Shown piece after piece: positions 30,070 through 37,303 of a stretch of 64,000 bases of DNA (its first letter is position 1; the number at the start of each line of letters is the position of its first letter). The stretch is from CANMIH01 sp049116335. GTDB taxonomy: Bacteria > Pseudomonadota > Alphaproteobacteria > Rhodobacterales > Rhodobacteraceae. A program made the translations under genes and the position numbers. The notes beneath the pieces were generated by a model. It had not been told where the DNA came from. It made no database searches and saw nothing but the letters and a program-made list of their open reading frames with translations. The stretch lies in assembly GCA_049116335.1 (NCBI GenBank), contig JAGDYZ010000037.1, positions 62,001 to 126,000 on the forward strand, written 5' to 3'.

Positions 30070-32164
30070 ATGGTGCCTGAACCAGGTTCGGTCTCTCAGC
30101 TGTAGATCCCTTATCATAAGGTGGGTCACGGTGCAGGTGTCTGTGTATGCATCGCAGCAAAGGATCGCGCGCAATCGGTTTGGTCAAAAATCCATCCATA
30201 CCCGCCGCCAGCGCCTCCTGTTCATCCTGCCGAAAGGCATTGCCGGTCAGGGCGATAATTGGTCGATGGAACCAGTGTTCCTTTTGCTGCTTCTCCCGGA
30301 TCGCACGGCTTGCTTCTACGCCTGTCATGACTGGCATCGACATGTCCATCAGAACGACATCGTAAAGGCTTGGATGAAACAACGTGACGGCCTCTTGACC
30401 ATTGTGGGCCACATCAACTGTGGCGCCCTGCCTTTCAAGCATGCGCTGTGCCACCAATTGGTTTGTGATGTTGTCTTCCACCAAGAGAACACGAACCTCG
30501 TCAAGCCTAAGACCCTTGCCGTCGGTCACGCCACCGGTCTCTCCAACGTCGTCCGCTGTTTCTTCCAAAGGCAGGTGAACCGTTACGATCGTGCCTTGTC
30601 CAACCTCGGAGGTCAGGCCGATGGTGCCGCCCATCGACGTGATCAATTCCTGCGTAATTGACAGACCAAGGCCAGTCCCTTCAAAACGGCGTGCATGTCC
30701 TGTTTGCGCTTGTTCAAAGGGCACAAAAATATCATCGATCTGATCCGCCGGGATCCCGACACCGGTATCGATGATCTGAAGACATAGATCCGAACGGCCA
30801 GTAACCCGCAGGGTCACATTGCCATCTTCGGTGAATTTCAGCGCGTTACCGAGAAGATTCAACAGGATCTGCCGTAACCGCAAGGCATCTGTCACACCGC
30901 GTCGCGGGACCTCCTCTGACATTTCAAGCCGGAGCTCCAGATTCTTGTCTCGGGCAATTGCCGTCATAAGGTCGGTAACCTCCTGCAGCAATTGGTGCAG
31001 GTCAAAGGACGCGGGAAGAATGGTCATGCGTCCAGCTTCGATCTTTGAGAAGTCCAGAATATCTGAAATCAAACCAGTTAACGCCAAAGCAGAACCTCGG
31101 ATTGTTTCGACATATTCCTCTTGTTCGGTCGACATGGACGTATCCGCCAGTAGCTCGGACATGCCGACAATGCCATTCATCGGGGTGCGAATCTCATGGC
31201 TCATGGTTGCAAGGAAGTTGGACTTGGCCTTATTTGCGACATCCGCCGCGTCCCGCGCTTTTTCAAGCGCCTGGTTTCTTTCGTGCAGATCAGACACATC
31301 CGAATGCATGATAACTAAGCCCCCTGAAGGGCGCTTGGACGCTGTTGCATTGAAGATTTTGTTACTGCCGGACAGGCGCATAAGCGTGGGTTGGCCTGAA
31401 TCTATCGCCTCTTCGACCGTCTCAAACTTTTCAAGAACCTGGACTTCTTGTCCACGCTCTTCAAGCAACTTAATTAAATCGCGGATGAACATCTTCGGGG
31501 GCACATCATCTTCATGAAGATCAAACAGAGCCCGATACGCAGGATTGGTTCGTAAGATAGAGTTCCCACCGGCGCCTTTTTCGCCGCTGGTGACCATAAT
31601 CCCCTCACTCATCGCTTCCAAAATTTCATTCAGAAGGTGATTGGACTGCTCAAGCTCATTTGTCCGCCGTGCAATAATGTCTTCAAGCTCTCTTGTGCGC
31701 TCAAAAAGCTCACTCTCAGCTTCGCGAGCGAGTTTTGATCCTACGGCAACTTCGGTGACCAACATCGCCGTGCCACGATACCCTTTAAAAACATTGTTTT
31801 CGTCAAACAGAGGGAGCCCACTGGTGCGGACCCATTCGGACTTTTCGGGTGTAAACCTATGGCGATAGAGAAAATTATCAAATCGCTCGTGTTTATCCAG
31901 ATCTTCAAGATGTTGAAGCGTCTGTGCATTTTGGCGGACCGTTTCGGTCAAGATAAGCTTGCGTGATCGACCCAAAGCCCATGATTTGGGTTTGCCGGTG
32001 ATCTTCTCAAAATTGTCTGAGAAATAGCTGAAATTGTGGTCCGCGTCTGTTTGCCAGATCCAGAGAGGCAGTTGTTCGGTCAGATCCAACAGCGCCTCAG
32101 GCATCTGCCCCAACGCCGTTTCTATCTCACGAACTTCTACACCTGGGGCCTCATTTGAAGCCAT
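30068..32164 (-). CDS. hybrid sensor histidine kinase with PAS domains and C-terminal receiver
   Basis: Cytoplasmic hybrid kinase (698 aa) without membrane segments. Order: PAS (about 30-150, LPLWIWQTDADHNFSYFSDNF with ITGKPKSWALGR), short coiled coil (ELEDIIARRTNELEQSNHLL), second PAS-like region (165-285), HisKA with FLATMSHEIRTPMNGIVGMS (phospho-His near 330), HATPase with ILLNLLGNALKFT, DTGVGIP and GTGLGLSI, and a receiver with VLLVEDNITNQLVAQRML and VVLMDMSMPVMTG (phospho-Asp). No Hpt domain or partner regulator is adjacent, so output is unknown. It lies between ilvB and ilvN on the opposite strand. Confidence 0.92.
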   Translation of the reverse strand: MASNEAPGVEVREIETALGQMPEALLDLTEQLPLWIWQTDADHNFSYFSDNFEKITGKPKSWALGRSRKLILTETVRQNAQTLQHLEDLDKHERFDNFLYRHRFTPEKSEWVRTSGLPLFDENNVFKGYRGTAMLVTEVAVGSKLAREAESELFERTRELEDIIARRTNELEQSNHLLNEILEAMSEGIMVTSGEKGAGGNSILRTNPAYRALFDLHEDDVPPKMFIRDLIKLLEERGQEVQVLEKFETVEEAIDSGQPTLMRLSGSNKIFNATASKRPSGGLVIMHSDVSDLHERNQALEKARDAADVANKAKSNFLATMSHEIRTPMNGIVGMSELLADTSMSTEQEEYVETIRGSALALTGLISDILDFSKIEAGRMTILPASFDLHQLLQEVTDLMTAIARDKNLELRLEMSEEVPRRGVTDALRLRQILLNLLGNALKFTEDGNVTLRVTGRSDLCLQIIDTGVGIPADQIDDIFVPFEQAQTGHARRFEGTGLGLSITQELITSMGGTIGLTSEVGQGTIVTVHLPLEETADDVGETGGVTDGKGLRLDEVRVLLVEDNITNQLVAQRMLERQGATVDVAHNGQEAVTLFHPSLYDVVLMDMSMPVMTGVEASRAIREKQQKEHWFHRPIIALTGNAFRQDEQEALAAGMDGFLTKPIARDPLLRCIHRHLHRDPPYDKGSTAERPNLVQAP

Positions 32165-32274
32165 AACCCACCCTGATCATTTGTTTAGTCAGTCACCTTT
32201 CACACTGGTGCCAGGACATGAATTATTGTTTAAGTCCTCTAGATAAATTTGACACCGTGATGAGAAGGCCTGCC

Positions 32275-32835
32275 ATGTCACCGCTGAAAATCAAGAAAGG
32301 CTCGAGCAAGCATTCAGCCTACAACCTGCGTCCTACATTTTCAGATGTACAAGAGACACATACCATTGCGGCCTTGGTCGAGAACGAACCCGGCGTGTTG
32401 GCTCGTGTGATCGGTCTGTTCTCAGGGCGCGGATACAACATTGAAAGCCTTACTGTTGCTGAAGTCGATCATGAGGGCCATCTGAGCCGGATCACTATCG
32501 TCACAACCGGTACACCGCAGGTGATTGAGCAAATCAAAGCCCAGCTGGGTCGTATCGTTGCGGTACGTGATGTACACGATCTGACAGTTGAAGGACCCTC
32601 TGTTGAACGCGAGCTTGCGCTGCTGAAGGTTAATGGCTCTGGAGATAAACGGGTCGAGGCCCTGCGCCTTGCGGATATTTTCCGCGCTCAGGTTGTGGAT
32701 TCAACGCTTGAAAGCTTTGTTTTTCAGCTGACCGGCACTCCGGACAAAATCGATGCTTTCGCTGAATTAATGCGGCCACTTGGATTGGATGAGGTTGCCC
32801 GAACCGGTGTAGCGGCATTGGCGCGCGGCGTCTGA
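32275..32835 (+). CDS. ilvN: acetolactate synthase small (regulatory) subunit
   Basis: Regulatory subunit (186 aa) that activates IlvB and carries the valine feedback site. Start ATG 32275 (MSPLKIKKGSSKHSAYNLRP) with AGAAGG upstream. The ACT domain is residues 27-100 (HTIAALVENEPGVLARVIGLFSGRGYNIESLTVAEVD), followed by the C-terminal ALS_ss domain (ERELALLKVNGSGDKR, FRAQVVDSTLESFVFQLTG). Length is a little over that of E. coli IlvH because of an N-terminal extension common in alphaproteobacteria. Being separated from ilvB by an opposing gene and a terminator, it needs its own promoter between 32165 and 32274. Confidence 0.95.
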   Translation: MSPLKIKKGSSKHSAYNLRPTFSDVQETHTIAALVENEPGVLARVIGLFSGRGYNIESLTVAEVDHEGHLSRITIVTTGTPQVIEQIKAQLGRIVAVRDVHDLTVEGPSVERELALLKVNGSGDKRVEALRLADIFRAQVVDSTLESFVFQLTGTPDKIDAFAELMRPLGLDEVARTGVAALARGV

Positions 32836-32860
32836 GGCCAATCAACCTGATCTATAAACA

Positions 32861-32889
32861 AAGGGCGTCTTCCATGAAGACGCCCTTTT
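32861..32889 (+). terminator. terminator after ilvN
   Basis: AAGGGCGTCTTC at 32861-32872 and GAAGACGCCCTT at 32876-32887, then TTTT G TTTT. Twelve-base perfect stem; also usable by the convergent gene at 32915. Confidence 0.85.
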
Positions 32890-32914
32890 GTTTTGTGCAA
32901 CGGCTGACCCCAGA

Positions 32915-33229
32915 TCACTGATGTCGGCGTCGACCAAATGGAATGACGTTGTCGCCCAATTCCTGCTTTGGCTGCACCGCATTTAACTTACGTGCCAGAG
33001 TTGGCGCATATGAGGCATTAACACGCCTTAGGTTCTGCGCAGTCCTTACATCGCACTCTTCAGTCATATCGAAGGCGATCAGATCCCCTGCCCCAAGTCC
33101 TGCCCCGGTATGCACCGTTGGTTCGGCTTCGCAGTAATATGCAAGATTTCCATGATCTTCGCACCAGATCACCGCTTTTTTGTCTGCTGCATCGGTCCAT
33201 AGGACGACGCCATACATTTTTTCTTCCAT
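32915..33229 (-). CDS. conserved hypothetical protein
   Basis: A 104-residue protein from the start MEEKMYGVVLWTDAADKKAV; longer starts (MFPIKTL or further) are possible but the internal one fits better with the expected domain boundary. The first half (VVLWTDAADKKAVIWCEDHGNLAYY) looks like a small beta barrel similar in feel to cold-shock or KOW-like folds; the second half is helical and ends NVIPFGRRRHQ. No known motif, signal peptide or membrane segment. It is divergent from an XRE regulator with about 225 bp between starts, so it is a candidate target of that regulator. Confidence 0.6.
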   Translation of the reverse strand: MEEKMYGVVLWTDAADKKAVIWCEDHGNLAYYCEAEPTVHTGAGLGAGDLIAFDMTEECDVRTAQNLRRVNASYAPTLARKLNAVQPKQELGDNVIPFGRRRHQ

Positions 33230-33357
33230 GACGCTCACTTCACTTGCTGCTGACCTAAGGTGGCGCAAAGTTTTTATCGGAAACATGGTTTTTCCCGCGT
33301 CGGTCACTTGATTTTTGTGACACAAATTTGCAATTCTGTCGCGGAAGAGCATCAGGC

Positions 33358-33377
33358 CTGACGCACCTTCGCGTCAG
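33358..33377. promoter_or_regulatory. inverted repeat in the divergent region before the XRE regulator
   Basis: CTGACGC at 33358-33364 and GCGTCAG at 33371-33377 around ACCTTC. A second, looser pair GTCAC/GTGAC lies at 33302-33320. Either could be an operator for the regulator itself; the first could also be an RNA hairpin. Confidence 0.4.
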
Positions 33378-33453
33378 GGTGATCTTCAAAATGTGACAGG
33401 TAGACGGTAGCATCAGTTTGAATCTGCGATACAACCCATCAAAGAGAGGACCC

Positions 33454-34275
33454 ATGACCTCTGACACCTCCACGATGACAGAACGTCGTCCAAGCCCTGC
33501 GGAACTTCGTAGCATGCTTGGCGCAAACCTGCGTCAATTGTCGAAGAAATCTGCCTCAATTTCGGCCTTGTGCCGGGAATTGGGAATCAATCGGACTCAA
33601 TTCAATCGCTATCTGGCTGGCGAAAGCTTTCCACGCCCGGATGTGCTTCATCGGATCTGTTCCTATTTCGGCGTCGATGCGCGGATATTGCTGGAACCTG
33701 TCGCGAATATTGATAGTGAATCTCCGGGTCTTCTAGGGGACCCGGCTGTCTCTGATTTCGTGAGCAACGCTGCCCGCGGTGTCAATGAAACCGAGTTCCC
33801 GAGTGGGTTTTATCGTTTTACCCGCCGAAGCTTTCTGGATGAAGAGATGTTCCTCCAGGGGGTGATCTATGTGTTTCGACGCGGCCAGAATACGTTTCTT
33901 AAAGGGTTCGAAGCGAAAGATGCCATGCGCCAGCAAGGCCTTCCTACAGACCCTATGACACGTGAATTTCGTGGTGCAATTTTGCAGCAGGAAGACGGTG
34001 TCGCCGCACTGGTTGGGCGAAAAGGCGCGATCACCACATCCTTCAACTACCTCGCACGCATCCCCTCATTTGAGAATAACTTCTGGGTTGGCTATGTGAC
34101 CCGGACGGTGCGCGAGAATGTGGCTGGACGACGTGTCGAACGCCTTGTTTATGAACACCTCGGCGATGACACACATCGCATTCTAAAAGCCGCCCGTGAA
34201 GCAGGGTTCTGCTCGCTGGACAATCTTCTTCCCTATCACCGCAATTTGCTTAAGGTCGACGAAAGCTTCGTCTGA
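33454..34275 (+). CDS. XRE-family helix-turn-helix transcriptional regulator
   Basis: Regulator of 273 residues starting at ATG 33454 (MTSDTSTMTERR) after AGAGAGGA. The N-terminal HTH occupies about residues 20-80 (LGANLRQLSKKSASISALCRELGINRTQFNRYLAGESFPR), with the recognition helix in GINRTQFNRYL. The remaining 190 residues form an unnamed ligand-binding or oligomerisation region (EFPSGFYRFTRRSFLDEEMF; FNYLARIPSFENNFWVGYVTR). It resembles a class of alphaproteobacterial single-copy XRE regulators with an uncharacterised C-terminal domain. It is divergent from the 104-residue hypothetical gene. Target genes unknown. Confidence 0.85.
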   Translation: MTSDTSTMTERRPSPAELRSMLGANLRQLSKKSASISALCRELGINRTQFNRYLAGESFPRPDVLHRICSYFGVDARILLEPVANIDSESPGLLGDPAVSDFVSNAARGVNETEFPSGFYRFTRRSFLDEEMFLQGVIYVFRRGQNTFLKGFEAKDAMRQQGLPTDPMTREFRGAILQQEDGVAALVGRKGAITTSFNYLARIPSFENNFWVGYVTRTVRENVAGRRVERLVYEHLGDDTHRILKAAREAGFCSLDNLLPYHRNLLKVDESFV

Positions 34276-34362
34276 CGAAAGCCGCGGTTCCCCCATTTTA
34301 TTCTTTTGATTGAACACAACCCGTTCTTGCCGCCGAGAGATCGAGCGGCCCAAAATTCTTGT

Positions 34363-35145
34363 TCAGGTGTTTTCTCGATCTGCAAGCAGGTCATAGAGAT
34401 GCCAGGTCGCGTGCCCAAGCAAAGGCAGGGTCACAAACAGCCCCAGGAAGGCTGGCAGCATAGAAACAACCGTTACGAAGCCGATGAACAGCGCCCAGCC
34501 GAACATCAGGATAGGATGCGTCAGAACATATTGGAATGACGCGATCATCGCGCTGACAAAGTCCACTTCCCGATCAAGCAACAGCGGAAGAGCCAGGACC
34601 GTAATCATATAGAGCAGCGCGGCAAAACCCGCACCAATCACGCTTCCGAACGCAAGCATCATCAACCCATTTGACGTAAAGTAGATGTCCATCGAGGTGG
34701 ACACATTGGTCATGGTTGAAAGGCCCAGAAACAATGCAAAAATCATATGAGCCAGAAAAAACCAGAACAAAAAGATAACAATGATGATTGCGCAAAGTGA
34801 AGGCAACTGGCGCTTGGATTGGCGCAGGATGACCGAAAAAATTTGCATCCAATCAATGGCATGGCCGCCTGAAATTCGGCGACTGACGTCGTAGAAACCC
34901 ACAGCGGCAAAAGGTGCGATCAACGGAAAACCGATCGCGGCAAAGACAAGCCAATAGCTCTGGCCGGTCAGCCAGGTGATCCACAACATGAACCACCCGC
35001 CCAAAATATACGTGCCCGCAAACACCAATGCAAAGCCAGGCGCCCGTTTGAAATCCGACCATCCGCGTGTCAACGCGGTTTTAAGAATATGAAAGTTTAC
35101 CGGAGTAAACTCCGGCACGCCCAGTTTGGGTATTTGCTCGGGCAT
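34363..35145 (-). CDS. DUF2189 family membrane protein
   Basis: A 260-residue polytopic protein with about six hydrophobic segments (GFALVFAGTYILGGWFMLWI; YWLVFAAIGFPLIAPFAAVG; LCAIIIVIFLFWFFLAHMIF; GLMMLAFGSVIGAGFAALLY; PILMFGWALFIGFVTVVSML; LGLFVTLPLLGHATWHLYD). The order GWSDFKRAP at the start, FYDVSRR after the second segment, and LPLLGHATWHLYDLL near the end are the DUF2189 marks. Homologues are common in Proteobacteria and of unknown function; some neighbour cytochrome oxidase genes, which is not the case here. It stands alone between convergent and same-strand neighbours. Confidence 0.85.
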   Translation of the reverse strand: MPEQIPKLGVPEFTPVNFHILKTALTRGWSDFKRAPGFALVFAGTYILGGWFMLWITWLTGQSYWLVFAAIGFPLIAPFAAVGFYDVSRRISGGHAIDWMQIFSVILRQSKRQLPSLCAIIIVIFLFWFFLAHMIFALFLGLSTMTNVSTSMDIYFTSNGLMMLAFGSVIGAGFAALLYMITVLALPLLLDREVDFVSAMIASFQYVLTHPILMFGWALFIGFVTVVSMLPAFLGLFVTLPLLGHATWHLYDLLADRENT

Positions 35146-35226
35146 AGCTATCCCCTATGGAAAATTCTGTTCCGTCGACATTGAGTAAATCGAATGTGAT
35201 CAAATAGTGCAACCCGGGCAAACAAA

Positions 35227-35250
35227 AAGGCCGAGAAATTTCTCGGCCTT
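35227..35250 (-). terminator. terminator after prfB
   Basis: AAGGCCGAGAAA at 35227-35238 directly followed by its complement TTTCTCGGCCTT at 35239-35250. On the minus strand the stem is followed by TTTTTGTTTG, 26 bp after the prfB stop. Confidence 0.85.
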
Positions 35251-35275
35251 CACAATCACTTAGGTATATTGAATA

Positions 35276-36400
35276 TTAATCTTCTGAGTTGGCGTCTGCG
35301 CGGCTTTTGCCGGCAACCTTTTGCGCCAGTGTCGCCGCCATAAAGCCATCCAAATCGCCGTCAAGCACACCCTGCGTATCAGCCGTTTCAAAACTGGTGC
35401 GCAGATCTTTGACCATCTGGTAGGGTTGAAGAACATATGAGCGGATCTGGTTGCCCCAGCCCGCGTCACCCTTGGCTTCGTGAAGCGCGTTCACCTCGGC
35501 GTTCCGCTTGTCCATTTCCATCTGATACAGGCGCGATTTCAGAGCTTTCATCGCGATATCGCGGTTTTGGTGCTGCGATTTTTCCGAGCTGGTCACAACA
35601 ATGCCCGTGGGATGGTGGGTGATCCGCACAGCCGAGTCTGTGGTGTTCACGTGCTGGCCACCGGCACCGGACGACCGATAGGTGTCGATGCGAATGTCGG
35701 CCGGGTTCACTTCGATCTCGATATTGTCGTCGATCACCGGATAGGCGCCAACAGCCGCAAACGAGGTTTCCCGCGTGCCTTTACCAAACGGCGAAATGCG
35801 CACCAGACGGTGGGTGCCGCTCTCTGATTTCAGCCAGCCATAGGCATTTTTACCTTTGATCTGATAGGTGACCGATTTGATGCCAGCCTCGGTGCCCGGC
35901 TGTTCTTCCTGCAGTTCAACCTCAAACCCACGGCTTTCGGCCCAGCGAACATACATCCGCGCCAGCATCGAGGCCCAGTCACAGGCTTCGGTGCCGCCTG
36001 CCCCAGATTTGATTTCAAGGAAGCTGTCGTTGCCATCGGATTCGCCATCCAGAAGCGCCTCAAGCTCTTTAGTGGCGGCCTTATCGGTGAGCGCGGTCAG
36101 AGCGGCCTCTGCCTCGGCGATCACCTCTTCGTCTTCTTCCATCTCACCCAGCTCGATCAACTCGATCTGGTCTTCCATGTCCTGCTTCATCGAGCTGTAG
36201 GCTTCCATGGCATCGACATGGTTTTGACGATCACGCATTAGCTTTTGCGCTGCAGCAGGATCATCCCACAGGTTCGGATCTTCAACACGCGCGTTGAATT
36301 CTTCCAGCCGGTGCTGGGCTGTGTCCCAATCCAGTCGCTGAGCCAAAAGCTCTAGCGATTTCTCGATTTTGTCCACATTGTTCTGGGCTTCGGCGCGCAT
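35276..36400 (-). CDS. prfB: peptide chain release factor 2
   Basis: Release factor RF2 (374 aa) reads UGA and UAA stop codons. The peptidyl-tRNA hydrolysis motif GGQ is in SSGAGGQHVNTTDSAV near residue 248, and the codon-reading tripeptide SPF is in RLVRISPFGKGTRE near 203, which separates RF2 from RF1 (PxT). The whole protein is encoded in one frame from the first ATG; there is no CTTTGA programmed frameshift near codon 25, unlike E. coli. Autogenous control by frameshifting is therefore absent here, as in many alphaproteobacteria. Confidence 0.96.
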   Translation of the reverse strand: MRAEAQNNVDKIEKSLELLAQRLDWDTAQHRLEEFNARVEDPNLWDDPAAAQKLMRDRQNHVDAMEAYSSMKQDMEDQIELIELGEMEEDEEVIAEAEAALTALTDKAATKELEALLDGESDGNDSFLEIKSGAGGTEACDWASMLARMYVRWAESRGFEVELQEEQPGTEAGIKSVTYQIKGKNAYGWLKSESGTHRLVRISPFGKGTRETSFAAVGAYPVIDDNIEIEVNPADIRIDTYRSSGAGGQHVNTTDSAVRITHHPTGIVVTSSEKSQHQNRDIAMKALKSRLYQMEMDKRNAEVNALHEAKGDAGWGNQIRSYVLQPYQMVKDLRTSFETADTQGVLDGDLDGFMAATLAQKVAGKSRADANSED

Positions 36401-36474
36401 GGTGGATCCTGCTTCATGACGTTAAGGTGCTGCGTGATACCAACTGCGTGCAGGCACGGCAAGAGAGGCAAACC

Positions 36475-37303
36475 ATGGATCGGCTCAAACAGGCGATGAA
36501 AGCCTTTGAACTTGATGGCCTGCCCGAGAAACTGACCGAAACCGCGATTGCCTCACTCTGGAAAACACACGACGGTCGGGTTCTGAAACTCTATCACGGC
36601 GACACGATGGAAAGCGAGACAAGCGGCGTCTTGTTGTTACAAAGCTGGCCTGAGACGGCGGTCCAGATCGTGGCAACAACGCCAAACGCCAAACGCCATT
36701 CTGATGGAATGCCTCCCCGGAAACACCCTTGGTGATCTGTTTCGATCCGGGTTTAGAGATGAGGCCGATCGTCATTTGTCTGACCTTGCGTTACGCGCAC
36801 ATGCAACGGCCCTACCCGTTCAGGATCCCCTTCCGACACTCGATATCTGGTTTGAAGCCCTATTCAATCTAGCGCTCCACGCAGACTGTCCTATGGCTCT
36901 AAGGCACAACATGGAGCGTGCCACTCAACTTGCGCAGACCCTGGTCAGCGGCCCGCAGTCCGACCGGCGTCCGCTTCACGGTGACCTGCACCATGACAAT
37001 GTTCTCGAAGGCGCAGATGGATATCGTGCCATCGATGCAAAAGGTGTGGTTGGGGCGCGAGGGTATGAGCTTGCCAATGCTGTGCGCAATCCAAACGGTG
37101 CTGAAGGGCATCTTCTGAATACCGACTTTCAAACACACCGCATCACACGATTTGCGAATGCCATGGGTATTACGGCCAAAGAACAGACCCAATGGGCCGC
37201 GGCGAAATGTGCGCTGTCGATCGCTTGGCGCGCCAAAGGTATGCTGAAGGCCGACAAAGAAGCAGACCTTCTTGATCTGCTTCTGAGCCTATCCGAGCGT
37301 TGA
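36475..37303 (+). pseudogene. broken APH(6)/hydroxyurea-type phosphotransferase gene, frameshifted by a 7-bp duplication
   Basis: Two halves in different frames: the N-terminal part (36475 to about 36694; MDRLKQAMKAFELDGLPEKL) and the C-terminal part (about 36695-37303) with the kinase loop HGDLHHDNVL and the metal motif region AIDAKGVVGARGYELANAVR of the streptomycin 6-kinase-like family. GCCAAAC is repeated in tandem at 36681-36694. Removing one copy joins the frames as VATTPNAILMECLPGNTLG and gives a 273-residue protein of family length. The break is therefore a recent tandem duplication or a read error. The intact enzyme would phosphorylate a small hydroxyl substrate; resistance is not implied. 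It converges on mrcA with adjoining stops. Confidence 0.85.

Noticed and set aside
35276..36400. Programmed frameshift in prfB
   Set aside because: The gene is open in a single frame from its ATG with no CTTTGA or early stop.
36704..37303. Second half of the phosphotransferase as an independent gene
   Set aside because: It lacks the N-terminal lobe, has no ribosome site, and joins exactly to the first half when one 7-bp copy is removed.
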